Below, piece after piece: positions 1-8,477 of a stretch of 64,000 bases of DNA. The position numbers were made by a program, and so were the translations under genes. The notes beneath the pieces are model-generated. The model saw only the letters and a program-made list of their open reading frames with translations, did no database searches and had not been told where the DNA came from. This DNA comes from Alphaproteobacteria bacterium UBA6178 (lineage in GTDB: Bacteria; Pseudomonadota; Alphaproteobacteria; Rickettsiales; UBA3002). Position 1 is the first letter of the stretch. Each line of letters starts with the position of its first letter. The stretch covers positions 6,579-70,578 of the forward strand of contig DITS01000021.1 in NCBI GenBank assembly GCA_002422205.1, read 5' to 3'.

Positions 1-937
1 GCTGAATTACCGCAGCCCTCGCCGTATATTCCGTCATAGCGTGAGGAAATTCTTTGCGCTCAATGGGGGTGAGCGGACGTACTTCATTGTAGCCCTGCAA
101 AAACATATCTGCTTGATCGGGTTTAAAGTATTCATGCCCGTCTGGGTCAGCAACCACTGAATGACTCATAATAGTGCGCACTACTTCATGAAGTAATGCC
201 CCTGGTCGGCTTAGCTCCCAATCAATTATTTGGAAGTTTTCATCCTTATCCAGCAAAATATTATGGGCATTTAAATCGCCATGAAGAATACCATTGGGCA
301 AATCTTTCCTTTCCACAAGGGCTTTAGACTTATTATTGCGCATGGCGGCCACATCTTTCCAACTAGGTCCATTTGGGTTAAAAGCATTGCTTGCCAAGCG
401 CGAGCTTAGCGCTCGTACACGCTTTAAAATTGGTGGCTTAGACTTCTCTTTTGCTTCACATTGCTGCGCAACATCTACATCCAATCTCATCCCCACCAAA
501 TGTAATTTTCCTACCAAACGTCCCAATTGACGCATTTGCTCATCAGTAGGGTTTTGCATGTAGTGCGCATCTTCAATCACAGGCTTAATTTTAAAACATA
601 AGCCATCAGGCAACTCCTCTACGCTACCAATGGGTTTAGGCGTAGGGACGCCCGCGTCTGCCATTTTATTTTGAATGTCGAGAATGCTTGTTGGAGGCAA
701 GAAATTCTTTTTATGTGGCCAATCATGCGTGTGCTCCACCGATACAATAAAATCCACCGCCTCACCATTTTGCATACAATGCAGTCGCAAGGTTTGACGC
801 GATATACCGCCCGAGAGCGCTTCATAAGGATGCTGCGCATTAATCGTTACATCGGGATAACCATTCTCTCTTAAATGGCTTTCAAACCGTGGTAGAAATG
901 ATTCTTTAATCCGCGGTTTTGGAAAAACGACATGCAT
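1..937 (-). CDS. Aminoglycoside phosphotransferase-like (APH/choline kinase superfamily) protein, C-terminus beyond window
   Basis: The reading frame runs from an ATG at 937-935 leftward off the window edge, so 312 residues are visible and the end is missing. Near residues 219-226 it has the catalytic-loop signature HGDLNAHN, with the putative catalytic Asp at residue 221. Around residue 239 it has IIDWE, the metal-binding Asp followed by an acidic residue. Both are hallmarks of the APH/ChoK protein-kinase-like fold. The substrate cannot be read from the sequence: small-molecule kinase, homoserine/choline-type kinase and antibiotic kinase are all possible. The ATG overlaps the TAA of the upstream ChaN-like gene (TAATG), so the two are probably translationally coupled. 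No Shine-Dalgarno sequence is needed for this arrangement. Confidence 0.75.
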   Translation of the reverse strand, partial: MHVVFPKPRIKESFLPRFESHLRENGYPDVTINAQHPYEALSGGISRQTLRLHCMQNGEAVDFIVSVEHTHDWPHKKNFLPPTSILDIQNKMADAGVPTPKPIGSVEELPDGLCFKIKPVIEDAHYMQNPTDEQMRQLGRLVGKLHLVGMRLDVDVAQQCEAKEKSKPPILKRVRALSSRLASNAFNPNGPSWKDVAAMRNNKSKALVERKDLPNGILHGDLNAHNILLDKDENFQIIDWELSRPGALLHEVVRTIMSHSVVADPDGHEYFKPDQADMFLQGYNEVRPLTPIERKEFPHAMTEYTARAAVIQ

Positions 938-1860
938 TACCCAATCCCCAGCGATTGCACCACGCTACGCCATGCTTGCAACAAGCTGGTGCTGATATGT
1001 GAGTCGGGCGTAGCGGTTGCGGCATGTTTGGCATCGTCCGCCTGCAGCGCTTCCAGCAAATCTGCGGAGCGGATGATTTTTTCCTCATCCATTAAATACG
1101 CATATTCCGGCGGGAAGGTCGCCTTGCCGGTTTCGGCCACAATGCGGCGCAAATCCGCATAGGCGTCGCGCTCGGTATGGTATAAATCCACATGCGCCAC
1201 ATGCAGGCCCGCATCCTTTAAATATTCATCAATATCCTTGTCCGTATTCATATGTTCATTGCCAATCAGCAGCAGTGCTTTGCCGCCTGCGCTTCGGTGC
1301 TGCTCGGTAATACGCTGTGCTATCTGCGGGTTGATCTCGTCGCGCGCCTGTTTCCACTGGGCATAGGCTTCTTCATATTCCACCCGCACTTCGGGGCTGA
1401 GCGTGCTTAAATATTGTTCGCGCCCTTCCAGCCCGCCTCGTTTGGTATGTTCGCGCACCTGCTCGCGTACCGCAGCAAAATCGGGGAAGCGGTCACGCAC
1501 CGCATCGGCGGGGGTTTTATCATCGGCGAATTGCACGCTCAGGCCGCATTTCAGCGCCGCATGCACCAGCATGCCGTAGGCATCAGCGCTTTTAAGCTTG
1601 GTGGTGTCACGGAAAAATTGTTGCAGCGCCTCCACCGATGCATCGGGGTGCTGCGCGATAAAACCGGCAAAAGCCGCCTGATGCTTTTGCTCCACTTCAA
1701 GCCATAACGACGTCACGCCTTCTTGGGTGAGTGCGGGCAGCAAATCGGCCACGCATTGTTTGATCGACGGATCACGGTGATTGGTATCGCCGAGTAACAG
1801 CACATCGGCACGCTGCATCAGCGCGCGGAAAAACTTTTCCATGGGTGGTTTTATGCTCAT
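937..1860 (-). CDS. ChaN/TraB (Tiki superfamily)-like protein
   Basis: A 307-residue protein without a clear signal peptide. Near residue 22 it has LLLGDTNHRDPSI and near residue 200 LLIGNEHM. These match the spaced GD/E-x-H and G-x-x-H motifs of the ChaN / TraB / erythromycin-esterase-like (Tiki) superfamily, which includes haem-binding and metalloprotease-like members. No lipobox is seen, unlike classical ChaN lipoproteins, so a cytoplasmic role is likely. It is divergent from nadA, with about 110 bp between the starts, and overlaps the downstream phosphotransferase by one base (TAATG), which suggests a two-gene operon. The exact reaction is unknown. Confidence 0.6.
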   Translation of the reverse strand: MSIKPPMEKFFRALMQRADVLLLGDTNHRDPSIKQCVADLLPALTQEGVTSLWLEVEQKHQAAFAGFIAQHPDASVEALQQFFRDTTKLKSADAYGMLVHAALKCGLSVQFADDKTPADAVRDRFPDFAAVREQVREHTKRGGLEGREQYLSTLSPEVRVEYEEAYAQWKQARDEINPQIAQRITEQHRSAGGKALLLIGNEHMNTDKDIDEYLKDAGLHVAHVDLYHTERDAYADLRRIVAETGKATFPPEYAYLMDEEKIIRSADLLEALQADDAKHAATATPDSHISTSLLQAWRSVVQSLGIG

Positions 1861-1969
1861 ACGTCATTTTAACCTGCTGATAACCGGCTGGATAGCAGCA
1901 TTTTATGACATTTTGGCGTCAATCGTGGCATCGCGCAAAAACGTTGTAAATCAATGCAAATCACATTAT

Positions 1970-2968
1970 ATGGCGTCTATGTTAGACACCGTACAAGGCA
2001 CCATCAGCGCCGCTTTAGACCTCGAATCCGACATTCTGCGCCTCAAGCGTGAGATGAATGCGGTGATATTGGCGCATTATTATCAGGATGACGAGATTCA
2101 GGATATCGCCGATTTTGTCGGGGATTCGCTCGATTTATCACGCAAGGCCGCCGCTACGGACGCTGATGTAATTGTGTTTTGCGGCGTCAAATTCATGGCG
2201 GAAACCGCCAAAATCCTCAGCCCCGCCAAGCAAGTGCTGTTACCGGATTTAAAGGCCGGTTGTTCGCTTGAGGATTCCTGCCCGCCCGCGCAGTTCAAGG
2301 CCTTCCGCGCCGCGCATCCCGATCATCTGGCGCTGACCTATATTAATTGCTCCGCCGAGGTGAAGGCGTTGTCTGACATCATCGTCACCTCCACCAATGC
2401 CAAAGCCATCGTTGAGCAACTCCCGCGCGAGCAAAAAATTATTTTTGCGCCCGATCGTTTTTTGGGCGGCTATATCGCCAAGCAAACAGGCCGCGATATG
2501 CTGTTATGGCAAGGTAGCTGCATGGTGCATGAGCGTTTTTCGGAGAAGGAATTGGTGAAGCTCAAAGTGCGCCACCCGAACGCCAAAGTCATTGCGCATC
2601 CCGAATGTCCTGAAGCGTTGCTCAATCACGCGCATCACATCGGCTCCACCAGCTCATTGTTGCAATACACCGCCGATAATGCGGGCATGGAATTTATCGT
2701 GATGACCGAGCCGGGCATTATCCATCAGATGGAAAAACGCTCAGCGGGCAGCCGTTTTATTCCCGTGCCGGGCATGGAAGCGAATGGCGCCTGCATGTCG
2801 TGCAATAACTGCCCCTATATGAAGCTCAACACCATGGAAAAACTCCATGCCTGCATGCGCAACCGCACGCCGGAAATTCTGCTCGATGACGAGCTGATCG
2901 AGCGCGCCAAGCAACCCTTGCTGCGCATGCTTGAGATGTCGCAAGGCATCAGCGGCAGCAAGCCGTAA
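1970..2968 (+). CDS. nadA: Quinolinate synthase A
   Basis: NadA condenses iminoaspartate with dihydroxyacetone phosphate to quinolinate in de novo NAD synthesis, using a [4Fe-4S] cluster. The protein (332 residues from this start) has VILAHYYQDDEIQDIAD, FCGVKFMAE, YINCSAEVK, GSCMVHE and the C-terminal CMSCNNCPYMK. These supply the cluster cysteines and substrate residues expected of the family. The open frame extends upstream to 1781, but that part overlaps the divergent ChaN-like gene and has no similarity to NadA. ATG 1970 or 1979 is therefore the sensible start, although no strong Shine-Dalgarno sequence is visible. nadC lies 3 kb downstream on the same strand. The usual partner nadB is absent from this stretch and an sdhA occupies the space between. 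Confidence 0.96.
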   Translation: MASMLDTVQGTISAALDLESDILRLKREMNAVILAHYYQDDEIQDIADFVGDSLDLSRKAAATDADVIVFCGVKFMAETAKILSPAKQVLLPDLKAGCSLEDSCPPAQFKAFRAAHPDHLALTYINCSAEVKALSDIIVTSTNAKAIVEQLPREQKIIFAPDRFLGGYIAKQTGRDMLLWQGSCMVHERFSEKELVKLKVRHPNAKVIAHPECPEALLNHAHHIGSTSSLLQYTADNAGMEFIVMTEPGIIHQMEKRSAGSRFIPVPGMEANGACMSCNNCPYMKLNTMEKLHACMRNRTPEILLDDELIERAKQPLLRMLEMSQGISGSKP

Positions 2969-3007
2969 TTTTCTGCGCCTTTGCCGTATTATATGCTATA
3001 AACTTAT

Positions 3008-3655
3008 ATGGATAAATTTCTGACTGCCATCTTTGGTTTTTGCGTTATCACCGGCCTGGTTTTTCTGGGGTTATATTTGCGCTGGTCGGGTGGCGCGGAT
3101 GAGCAAAAAGCATGGGTTCTGGCCAATATCAGTCATTTCGAGCAGCAATTCACTTCGAATACCGCCAAAGCGCAGTTTCAGTATGATTCGATCGAAGTGC
3201 TGGGCTTTCCCTTTTCGCATTATGTGCGCTTTTACCAGCCCGCGCTCAATCTGCGCGTGGGGGCGGAGCATTTCTACATTGCGCTCAATCGCATGGATAT
3301 GGTGCCCGATGGCGACGAGCAGCGTTATCAGCTCGATATCAGCAATGTCATGACCGTCGGCTATAAATCCACCGGCAATGTGCAGGAATCCTACCGGCTG
3401 CATGTCAGCGGATTGCCCAAATTGTGGTTGCAGGCCGCCGCAGGGCGTAACCCCACCCCCGCCCATTGGAACGAATATGGCGTTGCCTTCACCGGCCCGC
3501 TAACCCTTGATGTCACCAATGATCACAAATCCGAGAAAATTGGCTTTAATCCCATGGCCACGCCAGTACCGATCTGGCGTAAAATTCCGGCGCATATTCA
3601 TTATCCGGCGCAGCTTTTCGTCGGCATGCTGCGCGAGGCGATGGTGTATCGGTAG
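3008..3655 (+). CDS. Hypothetical membrane-anchored protein, DUF2125-like
   Basis: A 215-residue protein starting 39 bp after nadA and on the same strand. Residues about 5-25 form one hydrophobic segment (FLTAIFGFCVITGLVFLGLYL), read as a signal anchor or uncleaved signal peptide. The rest is soluble and probably periplasmic. The overall pattern, with an N-terminal helix, then QFQYDSIEVLGFP and a beta-rich body, resembles the alphaproteobacterial DUF2125 family, but this is by eye and uncertain. No catalytic motif is recognised. It may be co-transcribed with nadA. Confidence 0.6.
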   Translation: MDKFLTAIFGFCVITGLVFLGLYLRWSGGADEQKAWVLANISHFEQQFTSNTAKAQFQYDSIEVLGFPFSHYVRFYQPALNLRVGAEHFYIALNRMDMVPDGDEQRYQLDISNVMTVGYKSTGNVQESYRLHVSGLPKLWLQAAAGRNPTPAHWNEYGVAFTGPLTLDVTNDHKSEKIGFNPMATPVPIWRKIPAHIHYPAQLFVGMLREAMVYR

Positions 3656-3737
3656 CCATTAGCAAATCTTCATCAATCTTTCACACAATGACGCCGCCTA
3701 TCCGCTATTATTTCGGGCAAAATAGATAAGGAACAGT

Positions 3738-4154
3738 ATGAACGCGCCCTTTGATGATCACAAGCATGCTATAAGTAAAGAAGCAGGCACACTGCAAGGT
3801 CAGACCGACGAGGCTAGAGCAGGCGAAAGGCTGGCTGATTTAATCAGATATTACCAATCGCATAATAGCACCGATTGGCCGGATAAAAATGAGGTGCTGG
3901 TTGAGATTGCAGACTTAGCAAAGCAAGGTATCTACCGCGACGATATCAGCGCACCGCTTGAAATCCGCAGATTGCAATCCGCCATTGTCGAAGGCACATG
4001 GGCTACCTTAGCATTACAAATGATCGGCGAGATAGAGGCGGGCGATCTGTATGATAAAATTCACACCCGCCATAGCATGCGCCCCTCACCGGTTGTAATT
4101 CCTGGCAACTGCGAGCGTTTAGTGACAGCTGAAACCCAGGAGCCACTGCGTTAA
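3738..4154 (+). CDS. Hypothetical protein, 138 residues
   Basis: Not recognised. It is a hydrophilic, charged protein with no signal peptide or membrane segment, and its middle part (residues 30-105) is probably helical. A good ribosome binding site (AAGGAAC) sits 6-8 bases before the ATG. Its TAA stop shares bases 4151-4154 (TTAA) with the stop of the convergent sdhA gene, so the two genes overlap by 4 bp tail to tail. No function can be assigned. Confidence 0.6.
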   Translation: MNAPFDDHKHAISKEAGTLQGQTDEARAGERLADLIRYYQSHNSTDWPDKNEVLVEIADLAKQGIYRDDISAPLEIRRLQSAIVEGTWATLALQMIGEIEAGDLYDKIHTRHSMRPSPVVIPGNCERLVTAETQEPLR

Positions 4155-5941
4155 TAAGCCCGCGCCTCGGGTAGTACCGAATCCAGCTCCGCCATGCCGC
4201 TTTGCATGCGCACGGCGCGTTTATCGAGCGTTACGGTGCCCTTATCATTAAGCTGGCTCAGCGTGTGGTGCAGCCAGTGCACATCGTCGCGCTCGGGGAA
4301 ATCTTCGCGGCTATGCGCGCCACGGCTCTCGGTACGGTTGGCGGCGCTATGCATGGTCACCATGGCTTGGCGCAATAAATTATCGGTTTCAATCGCCTGC
4401 ACCAAATCATTATTCCAGATGAGGCTGTTATCCTCCATGCGCAAATCCCCGCGCAATTGCTGCCAGATGGTTGCCAGTTTGGCCTTGCCCTGCTCCAGCT
4501 TCGCGCCTGTGCGATAAATCGGTGCGTAACGCGTCATACAATGCTGCACCTCGTGGCGCAATGCATGGGGCGTGGCACTGCCTGTGCCATAGCGCAAGCT
4601 ATCCAAATGTGTCAGCGCCCGCTCCAGCGATGCTTTCGGAGCCAAGGCCAGCGGCGCGTTGGGTTGTAAGGATGCGCGCGCCTGCTCGCCTGCATCTTTG
4701 CCAAACACAATCAAATCCAGCAGCGAATTGCAGCCCAACCGGTTCGCGCCATGGGTCGAATTGCATGCCGCCTCGCCAATCGCACTTAAGCCTTGCACCA
4801 CATCGCCTTGCGCATTGGCCACCACCTGCGAATTGGCGGTCGCAGGAATGCCGCCCATCGTATAATGCACACTCGGCACCACCGGCACCGGATCGCGCTT
4901 GGGGTCAATGCCTGCAAAGGTTTCAATAATGCTGGCGATATAAGGCAGCTTGCTATCGATCACTTGCGGGTCAATATGGCTCATGATCAGCTGCACATGG
5001 TCTTTGTTGGGGCCGCAGCCGCGCCCTGCCGCCAACTCCTGCACAATCGCGCGGCTGATCACATCGCGCGAGGCCAGCTCCATCGATTGCGGGGCATAGT
5101 TTTGCATAAAGCGTTCGCCTTCGCCATTGACCAGCGTGCCGCCTTCACCCCGCGCGCCTTCGGTAATCAACACCCCCGCCCCATACAAACCAGTGGGATG
5201 AAACTGAATAAATTCCATATCCTGCAGCGGCAGTCCGGCCCGCAATGTCATAGCATTACCATCACCGGTGCAGACCGACGACGCGGTGGTCGCCGCATAG
5301 ACTTGCCCATAACCGCCGGTTGCCAAAATCGTATGCTGGGCGTTAAACACATGAATCTGGCCGGTCGCCAGCTCCCACGCTACGGCACCGTGGCATGCGC
5401 CCTGCCCGTCCATCAGCAAATCCAATGCGATATATTCGACAAAAAAATCAATCGGCTGTTTCAGCGCCTGCTGATACATGGTGGTCATAATCGCCAGTCC
5501 GGTGCGGTCTTCCGCCGCACAGGCTCGCAAGGCCGCGCCGCCTTTGCCAAATTCTTTGGTTTGGCCGCCATAAGCGCGCTGATAAATTTTATTCTGATCA
5601 TCACGCGTAAAGGGCACGCCCCACTCGGCCAGCTCATTAATGGCATCGGGCGCGGCCTTGCACATTTTGGCAATCGCATCCTGATCGCCCAGCCAGTCCG
5701 ACCCGCGAATCGTATCATACATGTGCCAGCGCCAGTCATCGGCGTCGCGGTTGCCCAGCGCGGCATTGATTCCACCTTGCGCGGCGACTGTATGGCTGCG
5801 GGTAGGTGGCACCTTCGATAATACCGCAATGCGCAGGCCGCTACCGGCGGCGGCAATCGCCGCGCGCAAGCCCGCACCGCCTGCGCCAATCACCAGCACG
5901 TCATAAGCATGGTCGTTCACGTCATAAGCTTTGACAGGCAT
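4151..5941 (-). CDS. sdhA: Succinate dehydrogenase/fumarate reductase flavoprotein subunit
   Basis: A full-length 596-residue SdhA. It has the FAD-binding GAGGAG (residues 19-24), RSHTVAAQGG with His50 in the position that binds FAD covalently in complex II, FIQFHPTG, TEGARGEGG, HGANRLG and the C-terminal NRTESRGAHSREDFPERDD. All match SdhA rather than L-aspartate oxidase (NadB), which lacks the His. The sdhB, sdhC and sdhD genes expected next to it are absent here. Instead it sits between nadA and nadC, divergent from nadC and only 54 bp from its start. Known function of the family: succinate to fumarate in complex II at the inner membrane. Inference: it may be the ordinary SdhA with partners elsewhere, or a paralogue supplying electrons or iminoaspartate for NAD synthesis. 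Confidence 0.93.
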   Translation of the reverse strand: MPVKAYDVNDHAYDVLVIGAGGAGLRAAIAAAGSGLRIAVLSKVPPTRSHTVAAQGGINAALGNRDADDWRWHMYDTIRGSDWLGDQDAIAKMCKAAPDAINELAEWGVPFTRDDQNKIYQRAYGGQTKEFGKGGAALRACAAEDRTGLAIMTTMYQQALKQPIDFFVEYIALDLLMDGQGACHGAVAWELATGQIHVFNAQHTILATGGYGQVYAATTASSVCTGDGNAMTLRAGLPLQDMEFIQFHPTGLYGAGVLITEGARGEGGTLVNGEGERFMQNYAPQSMELASRDVISRAIVQELAAGRGCGPNKDHVQLIMSHIDPQVIDSKLPYIASIIETFAGIDPKRDPVPVVPSVHYTMGGIPATANSQVVANAQGDVVQGLSAIGEAACNSTHGANRLGCNSLLDLIVFGKDAGEQARASLQPNAPLALAPKASLERALTHLDSLRYGTGSATPHALRHEVQHCMTRYAPIYRTGAKLEQGKAKLATIWQQLRGDLRMEDNSLIWNNDLVQAIETDNLLRQAMVTMHSAANRTESRGAHSREDFPERDDVHWLHHTLSQLNDKGTVTLDKRAVRMQSGMAELDSVLPEARAY

Positions 5942-5995
5942 GCGGGTTATCCGTTACTCATTCACTCCATGACACATACGGATAAGCGCAGCGTG

Positions 5996-6835
5996 ATGCA
6001 ACCGAATCTCGAGGACGTCCAGCGGATTATACTCACCGCACTGGGCGAGGATATCGGGCATGGCGATATCACCACCGCCGCGATTATCCCGCCTGAGGCC
6101 GAGGGCCGCTTTCAACTCACCGCGCGCGAGCCGATGGTTGTGTGTGGCTTACCATTGATTATGCATGTGTTTTATGCGGTTGACCCCTCGATTGATTTCA
6201 ATCAGCGGCTTGATGATGGTGCGCAGGCGCAGGCGGGTGACGAGCTGGCTTCCGTGCTTGGGCCCGCTGGCAGCATTCTCACCGCCGAGCGTGTGGCCCT
6301 TAATTTATTACAGCGCATGTGCGGCGTGGCCACTGAGACCGCGCATTATGTGCAGGCGGTGGCGGGCACTGGTGCGATCATTCTCGATACGCGCAAGACC
6401 ATGCCCGGCTTGCGTGCGCTCGATAAATACGCGGTGCGGGTCGGTGGTGGCCATAACCACCGTATGCGGCTCGATGATGCGATTCTGATTAAAGATAATC
6501 ATATCGCCATTGCGGGCAGTGTCAGCGAAGCGCTCGCGCGAGCCAAAGCGCAGGCCCCCGCGACGCTTACCATTGAAGTGGAATGCGACACGCTCGATCA
6601 GGTGCGCGAGGCGCTGAGCGCGGGTGCCCAGCGTCTGCTGCTCGATAATATGGATAATAGCACCCTTCGCGAAGCGGTGGCCCTTGCCAAAGGCAAAAAC
6701 GCCACCTGCGAGGCATCGGGCAATGTGTCACTGCAAAGCGTGCGTGCCATTGCTGAAACCGGCGTCGATTATATCTCCGTTGGTCGTCTCACCCATTCGG
6801 TGCGTAATATGGATATCGGGCTGGATAGCATGTGA
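5996..6835 (+). CDS. nadC: Nicotinate-nucleotide pyrophosphorylase (carboxylating)
   Basis: Quinolinate phosphoribosyltransferase converts quinolinate and PRPP to nicotinate mononucleotide. Seen here: ALGEDIGHGDITT near the N-terminus, RKTMPGLRALDKYAV and GGGHNHRMRLDDAILIKDNHI (active-site Arg/Lys/His residues), VEVEC, and the C-terminal phosphate-binding stretch EASGNVSL...GVDYISVG. From ATG 5996 the protein has 279 residues, normal for the family. In-frame ATGs at 5969 and 5909 exist, but the latter overlaps the divergent sdhA. A weak GGATAAG lies upstream of 5996. Its neighbour nadA supplies the substrate. Confidence 0.95.
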   Translation: MQPNLEDVQRIILTALGEDIGHGDITTAAIIPPEAEGRFQLTAREPMVVCGLPLIMHVFYAVDPSIDFNQRLDDGAQAQAGDELASVLGPAGSILTAERVALNLLQRMCGVATETAHYVQAVAGTGAIILDTRKTMPGLRALDKYAVRVGGGHNHRMRLDDAILIKDNHIAIAGSVSEALARAKAQAPATLTIEVECDTLDQVREALSAGAQRLLLDNMDNSTLREAVALAKGKNATCEASGNVSLQSVRAIAETGVDYISVGRLTHSVRNMDIGLDSM

Positions 6836-7198
6836 CGCTGCTTGTCTTAGGCAGTCATGCTGCGGGACGCGGAGCGTCAGCGCAGTATCTCACGCCACCT
6901 GATGGAGATCCTGCGTTCTTGCTGCGCAAGCCGGATGATGACGGAATGGTGATTAAGGAGATCCCCGGGCTCGGCTCCGCCGCCCCGAGGATGACGATAA
7001 TTGAGAATCTGTCACCCCGTCGCACGTGCGGGGTCCGATTATCCTGCCCCCTCTCCCTTGGGAGAGGGTCGGGGTGAGGGCTCTTCCTTACTTTTTCCGT
7101 CGCGCAGCATCTCGCTCCACCTCACGAGATCCTGCGCTATGGCTTCGCCATCCGCAGGATGACGGGTGTGTGGGTATTCGCAGGTTAACAGAGCTTAC
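6836..7198. repeat. Intergenic mosaic of REP-like palindromic repeats
   Basis: No gene is supported in these 363 bases between nadC and mucR. They hold at least four palindromic units. Two are of the type GTCATGCTGCG...GAGATCCTGCG...GGATGAC (6854-6942, and a partial copy 7099-7163). One hairpin reads CACCCCG...CGGGGT (about 7012-7035). One is a CCCTCTCCC-TT-GGGAGAGGG hairpin followed by TCGGGGTGAGGG (7049-7080). The same families recur at 57.1, 58.0 and 58.7 kb. Short open frames across this stretch are by-products of GC-rich repeats. Confidence 0.85.
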
Positions 7199-7672
7199 CT
7201 ACACCGCGCTGCGGCGTTGCCCGGCGGCGGCATTCATGCGTTGCACGCGTGCGGGCATTTTGCCGAGGCCGATGTCTTTGGCCAGCGCGCTGCGGCGCTT
7301 AGCATATTCTGGCGCCACCATCGGGTAGGATGCAGGCAGGTTCCAGCGTGCGCGGTATTCTTCAGGCGTCAGATTATAATTGGTTTTCAAATAGCGCTTC
7401 AGCATTTTGAGCTTTTTGCCATCTTCAAGGCAGACCAGATAATCAGGCTGTACCGTATCTTCGATCGATAAGCTCATTTGTTGCCCATCCGGTCGCATCA
7501 CCGACACCATATTCTGGCTTTGCGGCGCGAGATTACTCAGCTGCGCATACACACCGTTAAACAAAGGTTCAATTTCACTTTGAGCAATTTTATGGGCCTG
7601 AATATAGGCGCTCACAATAGTCGCTGTTGCCTGTAAAACCGCGTCTTGGCTGGGGGAATGTGCTTGCGTCAT
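7199..7672 (-). CDS. mucR: MucR/Ros family transcriptional regulator
   Basis: A 157-residue DNA-binding regulator with the MucR signature in residues about 90-145: DYLVCLEDGKKLKMLKRYL, then NYNLTPEEYRARWNLP and YPMVAPEYAKRRS. In Ros-type proteins a Cys2His2 finger sits here. In this protein one Cys is present, but the two His positions read Tyr and Asn (KRYLKTNYN), so classical zinc coordination is doubtful, as in some rhizobial homologues. MucR proteins bind AT-rich targets and act with CtrA on motility, exopolysaccharide and cell-cycle genes. The upstream 340 bp is markedly AT-rich, which suits autoregulation, and holds a TTAA-N7-TTAA site 46 bp before the ATG. Confidence 0.92.
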   Translation of the reverse strand: MTQAHSPSQDAVLQATATIVSAYIQAHKIAQSEIEPLFNGVYAQLSNLAPQSQNMVSVMRPDGQQMSLSIEDTVQPDYLVCLEDGKKLKMLKRYLKTNYNLTPEEYRARWNLPASYPMVAPEYAKRRSALAKDIGLGKMPARVQRMNAAAGQRRSAV

Positions 7673-8016
7673 AAATGCTCCTCTGATGGGGATTTTGTTA
7701 ATCTGTTGCCGAATTCTATTAATTTAATATTAATGTTTATTACTGTTATGAATTTACACGCCCGCTGTCAATAGACTTTAACGATTATTTTAGAATTCGC
7801 CAATAGCACTTTGTTAATTAATGATTATTTTTTTCTGTTGCGCCGTAATTTCGCTGAATATTCATTCAATTCCCGTGCGCATCTTTACGCTCCGCCTTGC
7901 ATACTGCCTTTCTCAACCGGCAGCATGCAATGATGGTTTCGCATTTTAATCATGGATGCTGTTTGCATTTCCTGACACTTTCGTTAGAGTATTGGCGGAA
8001 AATAAGAGGTGCTATC
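7673..8016. other. AT-rich divergent promoter region between mucR and fur
   Basis: These 344 bases contain no convincing gene. They are clearly richer in A and T than the flanks, with several TTAAT/ATTAAT steps (7719-7733, 7812-7830), as expected for a MucR/H-NS-like target. The fur ribosome binding site AAGAGGT lies at 8004-8010. An open frame extending upstream of fur to 7897 has no family support and no good start signal. Confidence 0.55.
7719..7733 (-). promoter_or_regulatory. Possible CtrA box upstream of mucR
   Basis: The sequence TTAATTTAATATTAA fits TTAA-N7-TTAA and lies 46 bp before the mucR ATG, the same distance as other candidate CtrA boxes in this window. The surrounding DNA is AT-rich, so a chance match is more likely here than at the other sites. 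Confidence 0.4.
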
Positions 8017-8430
8017 ATGTCATTAGAACTAAAATGCGTTGAAAGAGGCCTGAAAATGACCGAGCAGCGCCGTGTGATTGCACGGGTGTTGTCGCAATCG
8101 GACGATCATCCCGATGTGGAGTTGCTCTATCAGCGCGCCTCAGCAATTGACCCTAAGGTCAGCATTGCCACCGTCTATCGCACCGTGCGCCTGTTTGAAG
8201 AGGCCGGCATCATCGAAAAGCATGATTTTGGCGATGGCCGTGCGCGCTACGAAGAAGCGGGCGAAGATCACCATGATCATCTGATCGATTTGCGCAGCGG
8301 TACGGTGATCGAATTTACCAATGAAGCGATCGAAAAATTACAGGAAGACATTGCGAACAAGTTGGGCTATAAACTAGTCGATCATCGGCTGGAGTTGTAT
8401 TGCGTGCCGCTGGATTCGGCGAAAAAATAG
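8017..8430 (+). CDS. fur: Fur family metal-responsive regulator (Fur/Mur type)
   Basis: A 137-residue repressor with winged-helix DNA-binding region in residues 1-80 (MTEQRRVIARVL, ATVYRTVRLFEEAGII) and dimerisation/metal region after it. The metal site EDHHDHLIDLRSG has the first three His of Fur but Asp instead of Cys after them, and the C-terminal CXXC zinc site is absent. That pattern is usual for alphaproteobacterial Fur/Mur, which sense iron or manganese. ATG 8017 is chosen because AAGAGGT lies 6 bases before it and the frame upstream is unrelated. Likely targets in this window would be the bfd-bfr genes, though no Fur box was identified. Confidence 0.93.
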   Translation: MSLELKCVERGLKMTEQRRVIARVLSQSDDHPDVELLYQRASAIDPKVSIATVYRTVRLFEEAGIIEKHDFGDGRARYEEAGEDHHDHLIDLRSGTVIEFTNEAIEKLQEDIANKLGYKLVDHRLELYCVPLDSAKK

Positions 8431-8477
8431 CGATACAGCATTGTTAAATAGAGATTCTTTTGTACTCACTCTCGGAC

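Noticed and set aside
1781..1969. N-terminal extension of NadA by 63 residues
   Set aside because: It overlaps the divergent ChaN-like gene and lacks similarity to NadA; the family start fits ATG 1970 or 1979.
4793..5821. 342-residue frame on the plus strand opposite sdhA
   Set aside because: Low-complexity His/Arg-rich translation with no motif; the minus strand carries a complete SdhA.
6832..7328. Short plus-strand frames after nadC
   Set aside because: They run through palindromic repeats and into the opposite strand of mucR; no ribosome binding site or family signal.
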